The position numbers and the translations under genes were made by a program. Shown in pieces: positions 1 through 8,570 of a stretch of 64,000 bases of DNA (the stretch's first letter is position 1; every line of letters begins with the position of its first letter). The notes under the pieces were generated by a model that was not told where the DNA came from, made no database searches, and was given only the letters and a program-made list of their open reading frames with translations. The DNA is from Micromonospora echinaurantiaca. Lineage in GTDB: Bacteria > Actinomycetota > Actinomycetes > Mycobacteriales > Micromonosporaceae. Location of the stretch: NCBI RefSeq assembly GCF_900090235.1, contig NZ_LT607750.1, positions 5,695,001-5,759,000 of the forward strand, written 5' to 3'.

Positions 1-1170
1 CTGAAGCTCTGGAACGGCTTCACCGGCGGCGACGGCGACATCTTCAAGGCCCTGGTGAACCAGTTCAACACCGAGCACCAGAACATCGCCGTGTCGATCG
101 CCACCTACCAGTGGGACGACTACTACAACAAGCTGCCCGGCGCCGCCTCCAGCGGCAACGGCCCGGACATCGCCGTCATGCACATGGACCAGCTCGCCAC
201 CTTCGCCGCCCGCGGCGTGATCACCGAGCTGGACGACGTGGCCAAGACCCTGGAGCTCTCCGAGGGCGACTTCGCCCCCACCGTCTGGCAGGGCGGCCTC
301 TACAACAACAAGCGGTACGGCATCCCGCTGGACATGCACCCGCTCGGCTTCTACTACAACAAGGGGGTCATGCAGAAGGCCGGGTTGGACCCGAACAAGC
401 CGCCGACGACGAAGGATGAGTACACCGCCGCATTGACCGAGCTGAAGAAGTCCGGCGTGCAGGGCTTCTGGGTCAGCCCGTTCCAGTTCACCGGCGGCAT
501 GACCTTCTACTCGCTGGTCCACCAGTGGGGCGGCAGCGTGTTCGACGCCGAGGCCACCAAGGCGGTCTTCAACTCCGACCAGGCCGTCGAGGCGTGCACC
601 TGGCTGGTCGACCTGATCAAGCAGGGCCACTCCCCGGCCAACGTCGGCCAGGATGCCGACTACCTGGCGTTCAAGAGCGGCAAGAACGCCTTCAACTGGA
701 ACGGCATCTGGCAGATCAACGACCTGAAGAAGAGCCCGGAGATCCAGTGGGGTGTCGCGCCCCTGCCGCAGATCGGCAGCAAGCCGGCGGCCTGGGCCAA
801 CTCGCACAACTTCACCATCGTCAAGCAGCGGGCCAACGACGCCAACAAGGTCTCCGCGGCGAAGGTCTTCATCAACTGGCTCAGCCAGCACTCCCTCGAC
901 TGGGCCAAGGGCGGCCAGGTGCCGGCCCGCAAGACGGTCCGGGACAGCGCCGAGTTCAAGGCGCTCACCGAGGTCAACGCGCTCGCCCCGGAGCTGGAGT
1001 ACGCGGCCTTCCCGCCGGCGGCCCCGGGCCTCGGCGAGGTCATGACCACCTTCTACAACTCCTTCAACGAGGCCGCGCTGGGCAAGAAGTCGCCCAAGCA
1101 GGCGCTGGACGACGGGGCGGCCAAGGCCAACAAGCAGCTCGAGGACAACCGCAAGAAGTACGGGAGCTGA
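1..1170 (+). CDS. Sugar ABC transporter substrate-binding protein (5' end outside window)
   Basis: Family 1 extracellular solute-binding protein (CUT1 type) that would capture an oligosaccharide outside the cell and deliver it to the two permeases encoded next. The frame is open from base 1, so the signal peptide and lipobox are missing; 389 residues remain. The N-terminal lobe shows GNGPDIAVMHMDQLATFAA and a KRYGIPLDMHPLGFYYNK stretch, typical of maltose/lactose-type binding proteins, and the C-terminal lobe has the WGVAPLPQIG and VFINWLS motifs. It is followed 6 bp later by the first permease and, three genes on, by a GH43 glycosidase, which points to a plant-polysaccharide-derived ligand such as an arabino- or xylo-oligosaccharide (inference). 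No ATPase gene is present; these systems usually share an MsiK-type ATPase encoded elsewhere. Confidence 0.93.
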   Translation: MKLWNGFTGGDGDIFKALVNQFNTEHQNIAVSIATYQWDDYYNKLPGAASSGNGPDIAVMHMDQLATFAARGVITELDDVAKTLELSEGDFAPTVWQGGLYNNKRYGIPLDMHPLGFYYNKGVMQKAGLDPNKPPTTKDEYTAALTELKKSGVQGFWVSPFQFTGGMTFYSLVHQWGGSVFDAEATKAVFNSDQAVEACTWLVDLIKQGHSPANVGQDADYLAFKSGKNAFNWNGIWQINDLKKSPEIQWGVAPLPQIGSKPAAWANSHNFTIVKQRANDANKVSAAKVFINWLSQHSLDWAKGGQVPARKTVRDSAEFKALTEVNALAPELEYAAFPPAAPGLGEVMTTFYNSFNEAALGKKSPKQALDDGAAKANKQLEDNRKKYGS

Positions 1171-1176
1171 TTCCCC

Positions 1177-2142
1177 GTGGCGGACGTGATCGAGGTCGGG
1201 GCGGCGCGTGGTGACGCGCCGCCCCCGGCGGCCGGCACCGCCCGCCGGGGCGCCTCGGCGCGCCGGACCGGTCGGCTGACGCCGTACCTCTTCCTCGCCC
1301 CGTACCTCGTGCTGTTCGGGGTCTTCGGCCTGCTGCCGATCCTGCTCGGCGTCTGGCTCAGCGTGCACCAGTGGGACTTCCAGCTGCCCAACCGGCCCTT
1401 CGTCGGGCTGGACAACTACCAGGAGCTCTTCTCCAGCGACTCGGCCGTCTACGGCGACTGGTGGCAGAGCGTACGGGCCACGGCGATCTTCACCGTGTTC
1501 TCGGTGCCGCTGCTGGTGGTGGTCCCGCTCGGGCTGGCGCTGCTGCTGAACCGCTCGTTCCCCGGCCGGACCTTCTTCCGGGCGGTCTACTTCGCGCCGT
1601 ACGTGCTCGGCGTGGCGGTGATCGGCCTGCTCTGGCGGTTCCTGCTCGACGCCAATCTGGGCCTGGTCAACCGGCTGCTCGGCGCGGTCGGCCTGCCCTC
1701 GGACACCCCGTGGGTGACGGACGTGCCGTGGGCCTGGGTCTCGCTGGTCGGGGTCACCGTCTGGTGGACCTCCGGCTTCAACGCGGTGATCTACCTGGCC
1801 GGCCTGCAGGACATCCCGGCCGAGCTGTACGAGGCGGCGAAGGTGGACGGCGCCAGCGCCTGGGAACGGTTCCGGCACGTCACCCTCCCCGGGCTGCGTC
1901 CGGTGCTGCTCTTCGTGATCACCACGACCGTGCTCGCCTCGGCGAACGTGTTCGGCCAGTCGTTCCTGATCACCCAGGGCGCGCCGGGCACCGAGACCCG
2001 CACGGTGGTGTGGTTCATCGTCGAGGAGGGGCTGCGGGACAACGACGCCGGCCGGGCCGCCGCGATGAGCATCGTGTTCGCCCTGATGCTGGCGGTGGTG
2101 AGCATCGCCAACTTCCGCCTCTTCCGCTACCGGGAAGACTGA
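1177..2142 (+). CDS. Sugar ABC transporter permease (MalF/LacF type)
   Basis: Inner-membrane subunit of a CUT1 carbohydrate importer, 321 residues. A charged, proline-rich N-terminus of about 35 residues is followed by six predicted membrane segments, starting near residue 38 (YLFLAPYLVLFGVFGLLP). The EAA loop that docks the ATPase reads ELYEAAKVDGASAWERFRHVTLP. The GTG start at 1177 lies 6 bp after the stop of the binding-protein gene, and the next permease starts 10 bp after its stop, so the genes form one operon. Confidence 0.94.
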   Translation: MADVIEVGAARGDAPPPAAGTARRGASARRTGRLTPYLFLAPYLVLFGVFGLLPILLGVWLSVHQWDFQLPNRPFVGLDNYQELFSSDSAVYGDWWQSVRATAIFTVFSVPLLVVVPLGLALLLNRSFPGRTFFRAVYFAPYVLGVAVIGLLWRFLLDANLGLVNRLLGAVGLPSDTPWVTDVPWAWVSLVGVTVWWTSGFNAVIYLAGLQDIPAELYEAAKVDGASAWERFRHVTLPGLRPVLLFVITTTVLASANVFGQSFLITQGAPGTETRTVVWFIVEEGLRDNDAGRAAAMSIVFALMLAVVSIANFRLFRYRED

Positions 2143-2152
2143 GGGGACCGCC

Positions 2153-3034
2153 ATGACGACGCCCATCCGCACCGCCGTCGACCGGCGCGCCGGCGCCACC
2201 CGCGCCCCGGGCACCGCGCTGCGACACGGCGCTCTCTACGCCACCCTGGTGGCGCTCGCCCTGGTCTTCCTGACCCCGCTGGTGTGGATGGTCATCACCT
2301 CGCTGAAGACCTACACCGGCGCCCAGCAGATCCCGCCCACCTGGCTGCCCGATCCGGTCTCCGGGTACGGCTACGAGCAGATCGTGAACAACTCGGCGAA
2401 CCCGGTGCTGCGCTGGTTCCTCAACAGCATGCTGGCCGCCACGCTGCACGCGCTGCTGGTGCTGGTGACCGCCTCGATGGCCGCGTACGCCCTGGCCCGG
2501 ATGCGGTTCCGCGGCCGGGGGGTGAGCTTCGCGCTGATCGTCGGGACGCTGTTCATCCCGCCGACCTCGCTGATCATCCCGAACTTCCTGATCGTCGACA
2601 CGCTGGACTGGATCGACACCCTCACCGTGGTGATCGTGCCGGGTGCGGCGAGCGCGTTCGGGGTGTTCTTCCTGCGGCAGTTCTTCCTCTCCCTGCCCCG
2701 GGAACTGGAGGAGGCCGCGGTGCTGGACGGCGCCAACCAGTGGCAGATCTTCGTCCGGGTGGTGCTGCCACTGTCCAAGCCGGCGCTGGCCACCCTGGCG
2801 GTGCTGTCGTTCCTGACCAACTGGAACGACTTCCTCTGGCCGATCTTCGTGCTGTTCAGCCCCGAGAAGCTCACCCTGCCGCCGGGCCTGGGCCTGCTCC
2901 AGGGCGCCTACGTGACCGACTACCCGGTGATCATGGCGGGTGCGGTGCTGGCCAGTGTGCCGGTGCTGATCCTCTTCGTGTTCGCCCAGCGGCACATTAT
3001 CCAGGGTGTGTCCCGCAGCGGCCTGAAGGGATGA
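2153..3034 (+). CDS. Sugar ABC transporter permease (MalG/LacG type)
   Basis: Second membrane subunit of the CUT1 importer, 293 residues with six predicted membrane segments. The EAA loop is ELEEAAVLDGANQWQIFVRVVLP. The C-terminus RHIIQGVSRSGLKG is the usual MalG-type end. The ATG at 2153 is preceded by GAGGGG. Its stop codon overlaps the start of the GH43 gene in an ATGA tetranucleotide, implying translational coupling of transport and hydrolysis. Confidence 0.95.
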   Translation: MTTPIRTAVDRRAGATRAPGTALRHGALYATLVALALVFLTPLVWMVITSLKTYTGAQQIPPTWLPDPVSGYGYEQIVNNSANPVLRWFLNSMLAATLHALLVLVTASMAAYALARMRFRGRGVSFALIVGTLFIPPTSLIIPNFLIVDTLDWIDTLTVVIVPGAASAFGVFFLRQFFLSLPRELEEAAVLDGANQWQIFVRVVLPLSKPALATLAVLSFLTNWNDFLWPIFVLFSPEKLTLPPGLGLLQGAYVTDYPVIMAGAVLASVPVLILFVFAQRHIIQGVSRSGLKG

Positions 3035-4047
3035 CCGCCCGCTGGCGCGGCGCGGCGGCGGCGTTCGCCGCCGCCGCGCTGCTCGCCGCCGGCTGCGGCG
3101 GCGGCGGCGATCCGAGACCCACGACCACCGGGAGCGACCCGAGCATGTTCACCAACCCGGTCGTACGCACCGACGCGCCCGACCCGCAGGCGATCCAGGT
3201 GGGCGACACCTGGTACCTGTTCCATACCAACGCCGGCGGCCGGAACGTCCCGGTGCTCAGCTCGCCCGACCTGGTGGACTGGACTCCGGTCGGCGACGCG
3301 CTGCCCGAGCTGCCCGGCTGGGCGGACGCCGGAAAGACCTGGGCACCGGAGGCGATCCAACTCGCTCCGGACCGGTTCCTGCTCTACTACACGGTGGCCG
3401 GGCGCGAGTTGGGCCGGCAGTGCGTCGGGCGGGCGGTCGCCAGCACGCCGCAGGGGCCGTACCGGGACGACTCGACCGGGCCGCTGATCTGCCAGGCGGA
3501 GCTGGGCGGTTCGATCGACGCGAGCCCGTTCCGGGACACCGACGGCAGCCTGTGGCTGCTGTGGAAGAACGACGGCAACGCCATCGGGGTGGACACCTGG
3601 CTCTGGTCGCAGCGCCTCTCCGACGACGGGCTGAGCCTGGTCGGCGAGCCGACCAGGCTGCTCAAGCAGACCGAGCCGTGGGAGGGCACCCTGATCGAGG
3701 GCCCGTTCCTCCACCGCCAGGACGACCGGCTGTTCCTCTTCTTCGCCGCCAACGCCTACGACCGGGCCGAGTACGCCGAGGGCTACGCGGTCTGCGAGTC
3801 ACCCACCGGCCCCTGCGTGAAGGCCGCGGAGAACCCGATCCTGAAGACCAACGAGGTGGCCTCCGGCCCCGGGCACGCCTCGATGGTGGTCAAGGACGGC
3901 CGCACCTGGCTGCTGTACCACGCCTGGCCGCCCGGCCAGGAGGGCAGCATCGACCCCGGCCGCCAGGTCTGGCTCGACGAGATCACCTGGCCCAACGGCA
4001 AGCCCCAGGTCAACGGCCCCACCGCCGAGCCACAGCAGAAGCCCTGA
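3031..4047 (+). CDS. Glycoside hydrolase family 43 lipoprotein
   Basis: Surface-anchored glycosidase of the five-bladed beta-propeller GH43 family (arabinanase, xylosidase or arabinofuranosidase type), 338 residues. The start is fixed by the ATGA overlap with the permease. A lipoprotein signal ends at LLAAGC with Cys22. Candidate catalytic residues are Asp51 (DAPDPQ, base), Asp163 (GGSIDASPF, pKa modulator) and Glu223 (TLIEGPFL, acid), and His282 in PGHASMV is also conserved in the family. Being the last gene of the transporter operon, it probably trims oligosaccharides for uptake. The exact substrate cannot be read from the sequence. Confidence 0.92.
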   Translation: MTARWRGAAAAFAAAALLAAGCGGGGDPRPTTTGSDPSMFTNPVVRTDAPDPQAIQVGDTWYLFHTNAGGRNVPVLSSPDLVDWTPVGDALPELPGWADAGKTWAPEAIQLAPDRFLLYYTVAGRELGRQCVGRAVASTPQGPYRDDSTGPLICQAELGGSIDASPFRDTDGSLWLLWKNDGNAIGVDTWLWSQRLSDDGLSLVGEPTRLLKQTEPWEGTLIEGPFLHRQDDRLFLFFAANAYDRAEYAEGYAVCESPTGPCVKAAENPILKTNEVASGPGHASMVVKDGRTWLLYHAWPPGQEGSIDPGRQVWLDEITWPNGKPQVNGPTAEPQQKP

Positions 4048-4061
4048 CCAGAGACCCGCAA

Positions 4062-4157
4062 GGCAGGCCGGCCAGCAGGCAGAGCAGCTTGAAGGCAGGC
4101 CGGTCGGAAAGCAGAGCAGCCAGCAGGCAGGCCGGTCAGAAGGCAGAGCAGTCAGCA
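4062..4157. repeat. Tandem repeat, three 32-bp units
   Basis: Three consecutive 32-bp units at 4062-4093, 4094-4125 and 4126-4157, each beginning GGCAGGCCGG and containing GCAGAGCAG. They start 14 bp after the GH43 stop codon and end just before a hairpin. The composition (purine-rich, GCAG-rich) differs from the surrounding coding DNA. No ORF of note uses them. Slippage-type origin is likely; function unknown. Confidence 0.85.
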
Positions 4158-4165
4158 GAGAAACC

Positions 4166-4204
4166 GACAGCGCGGCACCTGACCCGATCGGGCGCCGCGC
4201 TGTC
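4166..4204 (+). terminator. Hairpin after GH43 operon
   Basis: Perfect 11-bp inverted repeat GACAGCGCGGC / GCCGCGCTGTC with a 17-nt loop, following the tandem repeat. No T-run, as is usual in high-GC actinobacteria. It probably terminates or stabilises the sugar-transport operon mRNA. Confidence 0.6.
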
Positions 4205-4270
4205 GCGTACACCAAAGGAAAGCTGACGCCAAGAGAAGCGTGACCACCCCGGGGCGGCCGACCACCGCAG

Positions 4271-4342
4271 GGTTTCCGGGGAGCCCGGCCCGCGGAGGGA
4301 TCAAGCCTGACCGCCCGGAGCGGGCCGGGCTCCCCGGAAACC
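4271..4342. terminator. Bidirectional 23-bp stem hairpin
   Basis: A perfect 23-bp inverted repeat (4271-4293 and 4320-4342, arms starting GGTTTCCGGGG) with a 26-nt loop. It sits between the convergent GH43 operon (+) and APC permease gene (-), 11 bp from the stop codon of the latter, so it can terminate both. Confidence 0.75.
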
Positions 4343-4353
4343 CCCACCAGAGA

Positions 4354-5844
4354 TCACACGGGAGCACGCTCGGGTTCCGGCGAGGACGAAAGACGGGCCA
4401 GACGGTTCCGCCGGTACCCGTACCCGAAGTAGATGACCGCACCGAGCAGCATCCAGGCGCCGAACCGCAGCCAGGTCTCCACCGACAGGTTGAGCATCAG
4501 GTAGAGGCAGGCCAGCGCCGAGACGATCGGCAGCACCGGGGAGAACGGCACGGTGAACGGCCGGTCCAGGTCCGGGCGCTTGCGGCGCAGCACCGGCACC
4601 GCGATCGACACCAGCACGAACGCGCAGAGCGCGCCGATGCTGACCAGGTCGGCCAGCGCGGACAGCGGCAGGAAGCCGGCCAGCAGCGCGACGGCGACGG
4701 TCATGATGGCCGAGATCCGGTACGGGGTGCCCCAGCGCGGGTGCACCTTGGCGATCGACGGCGGGATCAGCCCGTCCCGGCTGATGGCGAAGCCGATCCG
4801 GCCCATCGCCACCAGGTCGACCAGGATGACGCTGGTCAGGCCGGCGACCGCGGCGATGGAGACGAGCACCGCGGCCCAGCCGGCGCCGACCGACTCGAAC
4901 GCCGCGGCGATCGGCGCGCCCCGGTCGATCTCGGTGTACGGCAGCATGCCGACCACCACCAGCGAGACGCCGATGTAGAGCACGGTGGAGACCAGCAGCG
5001 TGCCGAGCAGCCCGAGGGTCAGGTCCCGGCGCGGCCGGCGGGTCTCCTCGCCCAGGTTGGCCACCGCCTCGAAGCCGGTGTACGCGAAGAAGACCACCGC
5101 AGCGGCGCTGAGCACGCCGACGAACCCGAAGATCGACGGCTCCAGCCCGAACAGCGCCTGGGTGACCGGCTGCTTGATGCCGTCCTCGCCACCGCCGGCG
5201 GGCTCGGCCGGCGGGATGAACGGGGTCAGGTTGGCGGCCTTGACGAAGAACGCCCCGGCGAGCACCACGAAGACGCAGATGCCCACCTTGACCAGCACCA
5301 GCAGGTTGGTCACCCGGGCGGACTCCCGGATGCCGACGATGGCCACCACGCCGAGCAGCAGCACGATCGCGATCGCGCCGAGGTTGACCACGCTGCCGTC
5401 CTCGGCGAACCAGGCCGCGGGCAGGTCGAACAGTTCGGCGAGGTAACCGGACCAGCCGCGGGCCACCACCGCCGCGCCGAGCGCGAACTCCAGCAGCAGG
5501 TCCCAGCCGATGATCCAGGCGACGATCTCGCCCATCGTCGCGTACGCGTAGGTGTAGGCGCTGCCGGCGGCCGGCACGCTGGAGGCCAGTTCGGCGTAGC
5601 AGAGCGCGGCGAGCAGCGCGACCACGCCGGCGATGGCGAAGGAGATCACCACGCCGGGGCCGGCGCTGTCCCGGGCCTCGATGCCGGTGAGGGTGAAGAT
5701 CCCGGTGCCGATGACGATGCCGATGCCGAAGCCGGTCAGGTCGACCGCGCCGAGCCGCCGTTTCAGCCCGGGTCCGCCGTCGCCGCCGTCGGCCGCGCTC
5801 TGCGCCTGCACGTCCTTGATCGGTTTGGTACGCAGCACGGACAC
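4354..5844 (-). CDS. APC-superfamily amino acid permease
   Basis: Integral membrane amino acid transporter of 496 residues, cationic-amino-acid-transporter/YfnA-like branch. The N-terminal signature LGAVDLTGFGIGIVIGTGIF is the APC substrate-binding helix 1 motif, and about 12-14 hydrophobic segments follow, including SVPAAGSAYTYAYATMGEIVAW and FFAYTGFEAVANLGEE. The GTG at 5844 is chosen because AGGGGTGA lies just upstream and the conserved region begins 30 residues later; the frame stays open far upstream but without family similarity. Single gene, divergent from the glycosidase gene at 6167. Substrate unknown. Confidence 0.92.
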   Translation of the reverse strand: MSVLRTKPIKDVQAQSAADGGDGGPGLKRRLGAVDLTGFGIGIVIGTGIFTLTGIEARDSAGPGVVISFAIAGVVALLAALCYAELASSVPAAGSAYTYAYATMGEIVAWIIGWDLLLEFALGAAVVARGWSGYLAELFDLPAAWFAEDGSVVNLGAIAIVLLLGVVAIVGIRESARVTNLLVLVKVGICVFVVLAGAFFVKAANLTPFIPPAEPAGGGEDGIKQPVTQALFGLEPSIFGFVGVLSAAAVVFFAYTGFEAVANLGEETRRPRRDLTLGLLGTLLVSTVLYIGVSLVVVGMLPYTEIDRGAPIAAAFESVGAGWAAVLVSIAAVAGLTSVILVDLVAMGRIGFAISRDGLIPPSIAKVHPRWGTPYRISAIMTVAVALLAGFLPLSALADLVSIGALCAFVLVSIAVPVLRRKRPDLDRPFTVPFSPVLPIVSALACLYLMLNLSVETWLRFGAWMLLGAVIYFGYGYRRNRLARLSSSPEPERAPV

Positions 5845-6068
5845 GCGGTCACCCCTCCCACCGTGCCGACCACCACGGTGGCGGCCGGTGACCGCCGTCG
5901 GTACCCAGAGCGGATCCCCGCCAACCGCCATCCATCGGGCCAACCCGGTCAGCACGCCAGGTGTGCGCCCGATCACAGGCAGGAACGTGACGTCCCGGCG
6001 CAGACGGGCGCCTATCCGACGGACGGACCGTTCCGGCGTGGACCCCTTGCGCCCGGCATGCCTGGTGT

Positions 6069-6078
6069 GAAAATTTTC
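6069..6078. promoter_or_regulatory. AT-rich palindrome, candidate operator
   Basis: GAAAATTTTC, a perfect 10-bp palindrome flanked by GGTGT and TACC, lies 89 bp before the glycosidase start in the 322-bp divergent region 5845-6166. An all-A/T core is very conspicuous in DNA of this composition. It looks like a repressor operator for the glycosidase gene; the regulator is unknown. The rest of the region holds no ORF I would support. Confidence 0.45.
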
Positions 6079-6166
6079 TACCAGCGGCAGATAGCCGACG
6101 GCGAATCTTGCCGAGGGCCGCCGCGACCAAACCTGCCACGGGATTCCCGACGAAGGGACACACCGC

Positions 6167-7828
6167 ATGAAGGCAACTCGGCTCGGAGCCGCCGGGCTGA
6201 CCGCGGCACTGCTCGGCGCGCTCGTCGCCGGCACCCCCGCGCACGCCACCGAAGCGGCGGCGACCGACGTCTCCGCCACCACCACCTGCGTCACCGACCC
6301 GGCCACGCCCAAGCGGCAGTTCCGGGCCATGTGGATCGCTTCCGTCACCAACATCGACTGGCCCACCAAGGCGTCCTGGACCGCACCGGACCAGATCGCC
6401 GCGCAGAAGGCCGAATACCTGGGCTGGCTGGACCTGGCCGAGCGGCTGAACCACAACGCCGTCGTGGTCCAGGTCCGCCCGACCGCCGACGCGTTCTGGC
6501 CGTCGCCGCACGAGCCCTGGTCGGAGTACCTGACCGGGGTACGCGGCAAGGACCCGGGCTGGGACCCGCTGGCCTTCGTCGTCGCCGAGGCGCACAAGCG
6601 GAACCTGGAGTTCCACGCCTGGTTCAACCCGTACCGCGTCTCCATGCCGGCCCCGAGCGGCGCCGGCGCGGACATCAACCAGCTCGCCCCGAACCACCCG
6701 GCGCGGGAGCACCCGGAGTGGACCTTCGCGTACCCGCCGGCCGGCGTCGCCGGCAGCCGGCTCTACTACAACCCCGGCATCCCCGAGGTCCGCGAGTTCG
6801 TACAGACCGCGATGATGGACGCGGTCAAGCGGTACGACATCGACGGCGTGCACTTCGACGACTACTTCTACCCGTACCCGAGCGGCACCCACCAGGTGCC
6901 CGACGACGCGACGTTCGCGGCGTACAACCGCGGCTTCACCAACAAGGCGGACTGGCGGCGGGACAACATCAACCTGCTGGTCCAGGAGATGAACGCCAAG
7001 ATCAAGGCCGAGAAGCCGTGGGTGAAGTTCGGCGTCAGCCCGTTCGGCATCTGGCGTAACAAGTCCGCCGACCCGCTCGGCTCGGACACCACCGGCAGCC
7101 AGTCGTACGACATCATCTCCGCCGACACCCGCAAGTGGGTCAAGGAGGAGTGGATCGACTACGTGGTGCCGCAGCTGTACTGGTACATCGGCCAGTACCC
7201 GGCCGCCGACTACGCCCGGCTGGTGCCGTGGTGGGCCGACGTGGTGAAGGGCACCCGGGTGCAGCTCTACATCGGACAGGCCGACTACAAGAGCGGTGAC
7301 CCGGTGTACGGCTCGTTCTGGATGAACCCGCAGGAGCTGTCCAACCACCTGACGTTGAACCGGGAGCACCCCGAGGTGCTGGGCAACGTGCACTTCTCCG
7401 CGGTCCAGGTCCGGGCGAACCGGCTCGGCGCCACCGACATCTACGCCGCCGAGCACTACTCCCGCCCGGCGCTGATCCCGACCATGTCGCACCTGCCGGC
7501 CAAGCCGCTGCTCATGCCGGTGGTCACCGGGTCGGCCCGGGAGGACGCCGGGGTCCGGCTGCGCTGGCGGCAGCCGGCCGACGGGATGGGCCCGCTCGGC
7601 ACCGCCACCTCGTACGCGATCTACCGCTTCGACGGCCTCGACCTGGCCGGCAAGTGCGACGTCGCGGACGCCGCGCACCTGGTGGACACCGTCCGGGCCA
7701 CCCCCGGCGCGGTGCAGTCCTGGGTGGACACCACTGCCGAGCCGGGCAAGCGCTACACGTACTACGTGACCGCGCTCGACCGGCTGGCGAACGAGAGCCC
7801 GCTCAGCCCGCCGCACGTCGTACGCTGA
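6167..7828 (+). CDS. Secreted glycosyl hydrolase-like (GHL10/YngK-type) protein
   Basis: Exported TIM-barrel protein of 553 residues. The signal peptide (KATRLGAAGLTAALLGALVA, cleavage near AHA-TE) is followed by the GHL10 (formerly DUF187) domain, which begins at KRQFRAMWIASVTNIDWPTK and continues with the characteristic VVQVRPTADAFWPS, EFHAWFNPYRV, DGVHFDDYFYPYP and KFGVSPFGIWRN motifs. The acidic FDDYFYP cluster is the probable active-site strand. A C-terminal fibronectin-III-like segment (from about residue 440, RLRWRQPAD through YTYYVTALDRLANESPL) completes it. ATG at 6167 follows AAGGGACACACC. It stands alone between an APC permease and a phospholipase gene. Activity in this family is little studied; action on cell-wall or exopolysaccharide glycans is inferred. 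Confidence 0.9.
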   Translation: MKATRLGAAGLTAALLGALVAGTPAHATEAAATDVSATTTCVTDPATPKRQFRAMWIASVTNIDWPTKASWTAPDQIAAQKAEYLGWLDLAERLNHNAVVVQVRPTADAFWPSPHEPWSEYLTGVRGKDPGWDPLAFVVAEAHKRNLEFHAWFNPYRVSMPAPSGAGADINQLAPNHPAREHPEWTFAYPPAGVAGSRLYYNPGIPEVREFVQTAMMDAVKRYDIDGVHFDDYFYPYPSGTHQVPDDATFAAYNRGFTNKADWRRDNINLLVQEMNAKIKAEKPWVKFGVSPFGIWRNKSADPLGSDTTGSQSYDIISADTRKWVKEEWIDYVVPQLYWYIGQYPAADYARLVPWWADVVKGTRVQLYIGQADYKSGDPVYGSFWMNPQELSNHLTLNREHPEVLGNVHFSAVQVRANRLGATDIYAAEHYSRPALIPTMSHLPAKPLLMPVVTGSAREDAGVRLRWRQPADGMGPLGTATSYAIYRFDGLDLAGKCDVADAAHLVDTVRATPGAVQSWVDTTAEPGKRYTYYVTALDRLANESPLSPPHVVR

Positions 7829-7837
7829 CCCACCCAC

Positions 7838-7875
7838 CGAATGCCCCGGGCGTCACCCGACGCCCGGGGCATTCG
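7838..7875 (+). terminator. Intrinsic-type terminator after glycosidase gene
   Basis: Perfect 16-bp stem with a 6-nt loop (arms 7838-7853 and 7860-7875), followed by TCTGTTT. It starts 10 bp after the stop codon at 7828 and is one of the clearest terminators in the window. Confidence 0.85.
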
Positions 7876-7935
7876 TCTGTTTCAACTGATGTCACCAATA
7901 GTTCGCAGCGATACAAGATCCGGGGCGGACGCTTC

Positions 7936-7972
7936 ATCGACACTAATCGACACCCGGTAACCCGCCGGTAAC
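7936..7972. promoter_or_regulatory. Paired direct repeats upstream of phospholipase gene
   Basis: ATCGACAC occurs at 7936-7943 and 7946-7953 (10-bp period), followed at once by CCGGTAAC at 7954-7961 and 7965-7972 (11-bp period). Repeats spaced by one DNA turn suggest tandem binding of an activator or repressor about 33 bp before the start codon at 8005. Regulator unknown. Confidence 0.4.
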
Positions 7973-8004
7973 ACGAGTTCCGCACACCCTCGCGGAGGTC
8001 CGTC

Positions 8005-8544
8005 ATGCCCCGTCGTCTCGCCACCCTCCTCGCCTCGGGCGCACTCGGTCTGCTGGTCGCGCTCGGCATCGCCAGCCCGGCCGCCGCCGTCACGCCGCAG
8101 CAGAAGCTCTCCGTCCTGTCCAGCTGGACCCAGACCAGCGCCACCAGCTACAACTCCTGGAACGCCGCCCGGCTGAACAAGAGCGCCTGGGCCGAGTACG
8201 CGTTCGACTGGTCCACCGACTACTGCTCGTCCAGCCCGGACAACCCGCTCGGGTTCACCTTCAACCTCTCCTGCTACCGGCACGACTTCGGGTACCGCAA
8301 CTACAAGGCGATGGGCCAGTTCCCGGCCAACAAGTCCCGCCTGGACAGCGCCTTCTACGAGGACCTGAAGCGGGTCTGCGCCAGGTACAACTCGGTCGTC
8401 CGGCCCGCCTGCTACAGCCTGGCCTGGACCTACTACCAGGCGGTCAGCATCTTCGGCTCGGTCGCCGCCGTCCAGCAGGCCGACATCGACCGCGCCGCCC
8501 GAATGAAGGCCGACGCCGAACGCCGCGCCGCCGCCCGCTCCTGA
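8005..8544 (+). CDS. Secreted prokaryotic phospholipase A2
   Basis: Small secreted phospholipase of the Streptomyces violaceoruber type, 179 residues. A signal peptide runs to about residue 28 (LLVALGIASPAAAV). The catalytic helix reads CYRHDFGYRNY with the His93-Asp94 pair. Four cysteines (74, 90, 125, 136) match the two disulfides of the family, and the downstream helix carries DSAFYEDL. A charged alanine/arginine-rich tail follows. ATG at 8005 has CGGAGG upstream. It would hydrolyse the sn-2 acyl ester of phospholipids outside the cell, with Ca2+ as cofactor. Single-gene unit ending in a long hairpin. Confidence 0.93.
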   Translation: MPRRLATLLASGALGLLVALGIASPAAAVTPQQKLSVLSSWTQTSATSYNSWNAARLNKSAWAEYAFDWSTDYCSSSPDNPLGFTFNLSCYRHDFGYRNYKAMGQFPANKSRLDSAFYEDLKRVCARYNSVVRPACYSLAWTYYQAVSIFGSVAAVQQADIDRAARMKADAERRAAARS

Positions 8545-8570
8545 CCCGGTGGCCCCCCGGTGATACCCCG

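Noticed and set aside
4240..7059. A 939-codon plus-strand frame opposite the APC permease
   Set aside because: Composition (Asp/Arg/His/Gln-rich, no hydrophobic or domain pattern) is that of an antisense shadow; the minus-strand permease and the plus-strand glycosidase in another frame explain the region.
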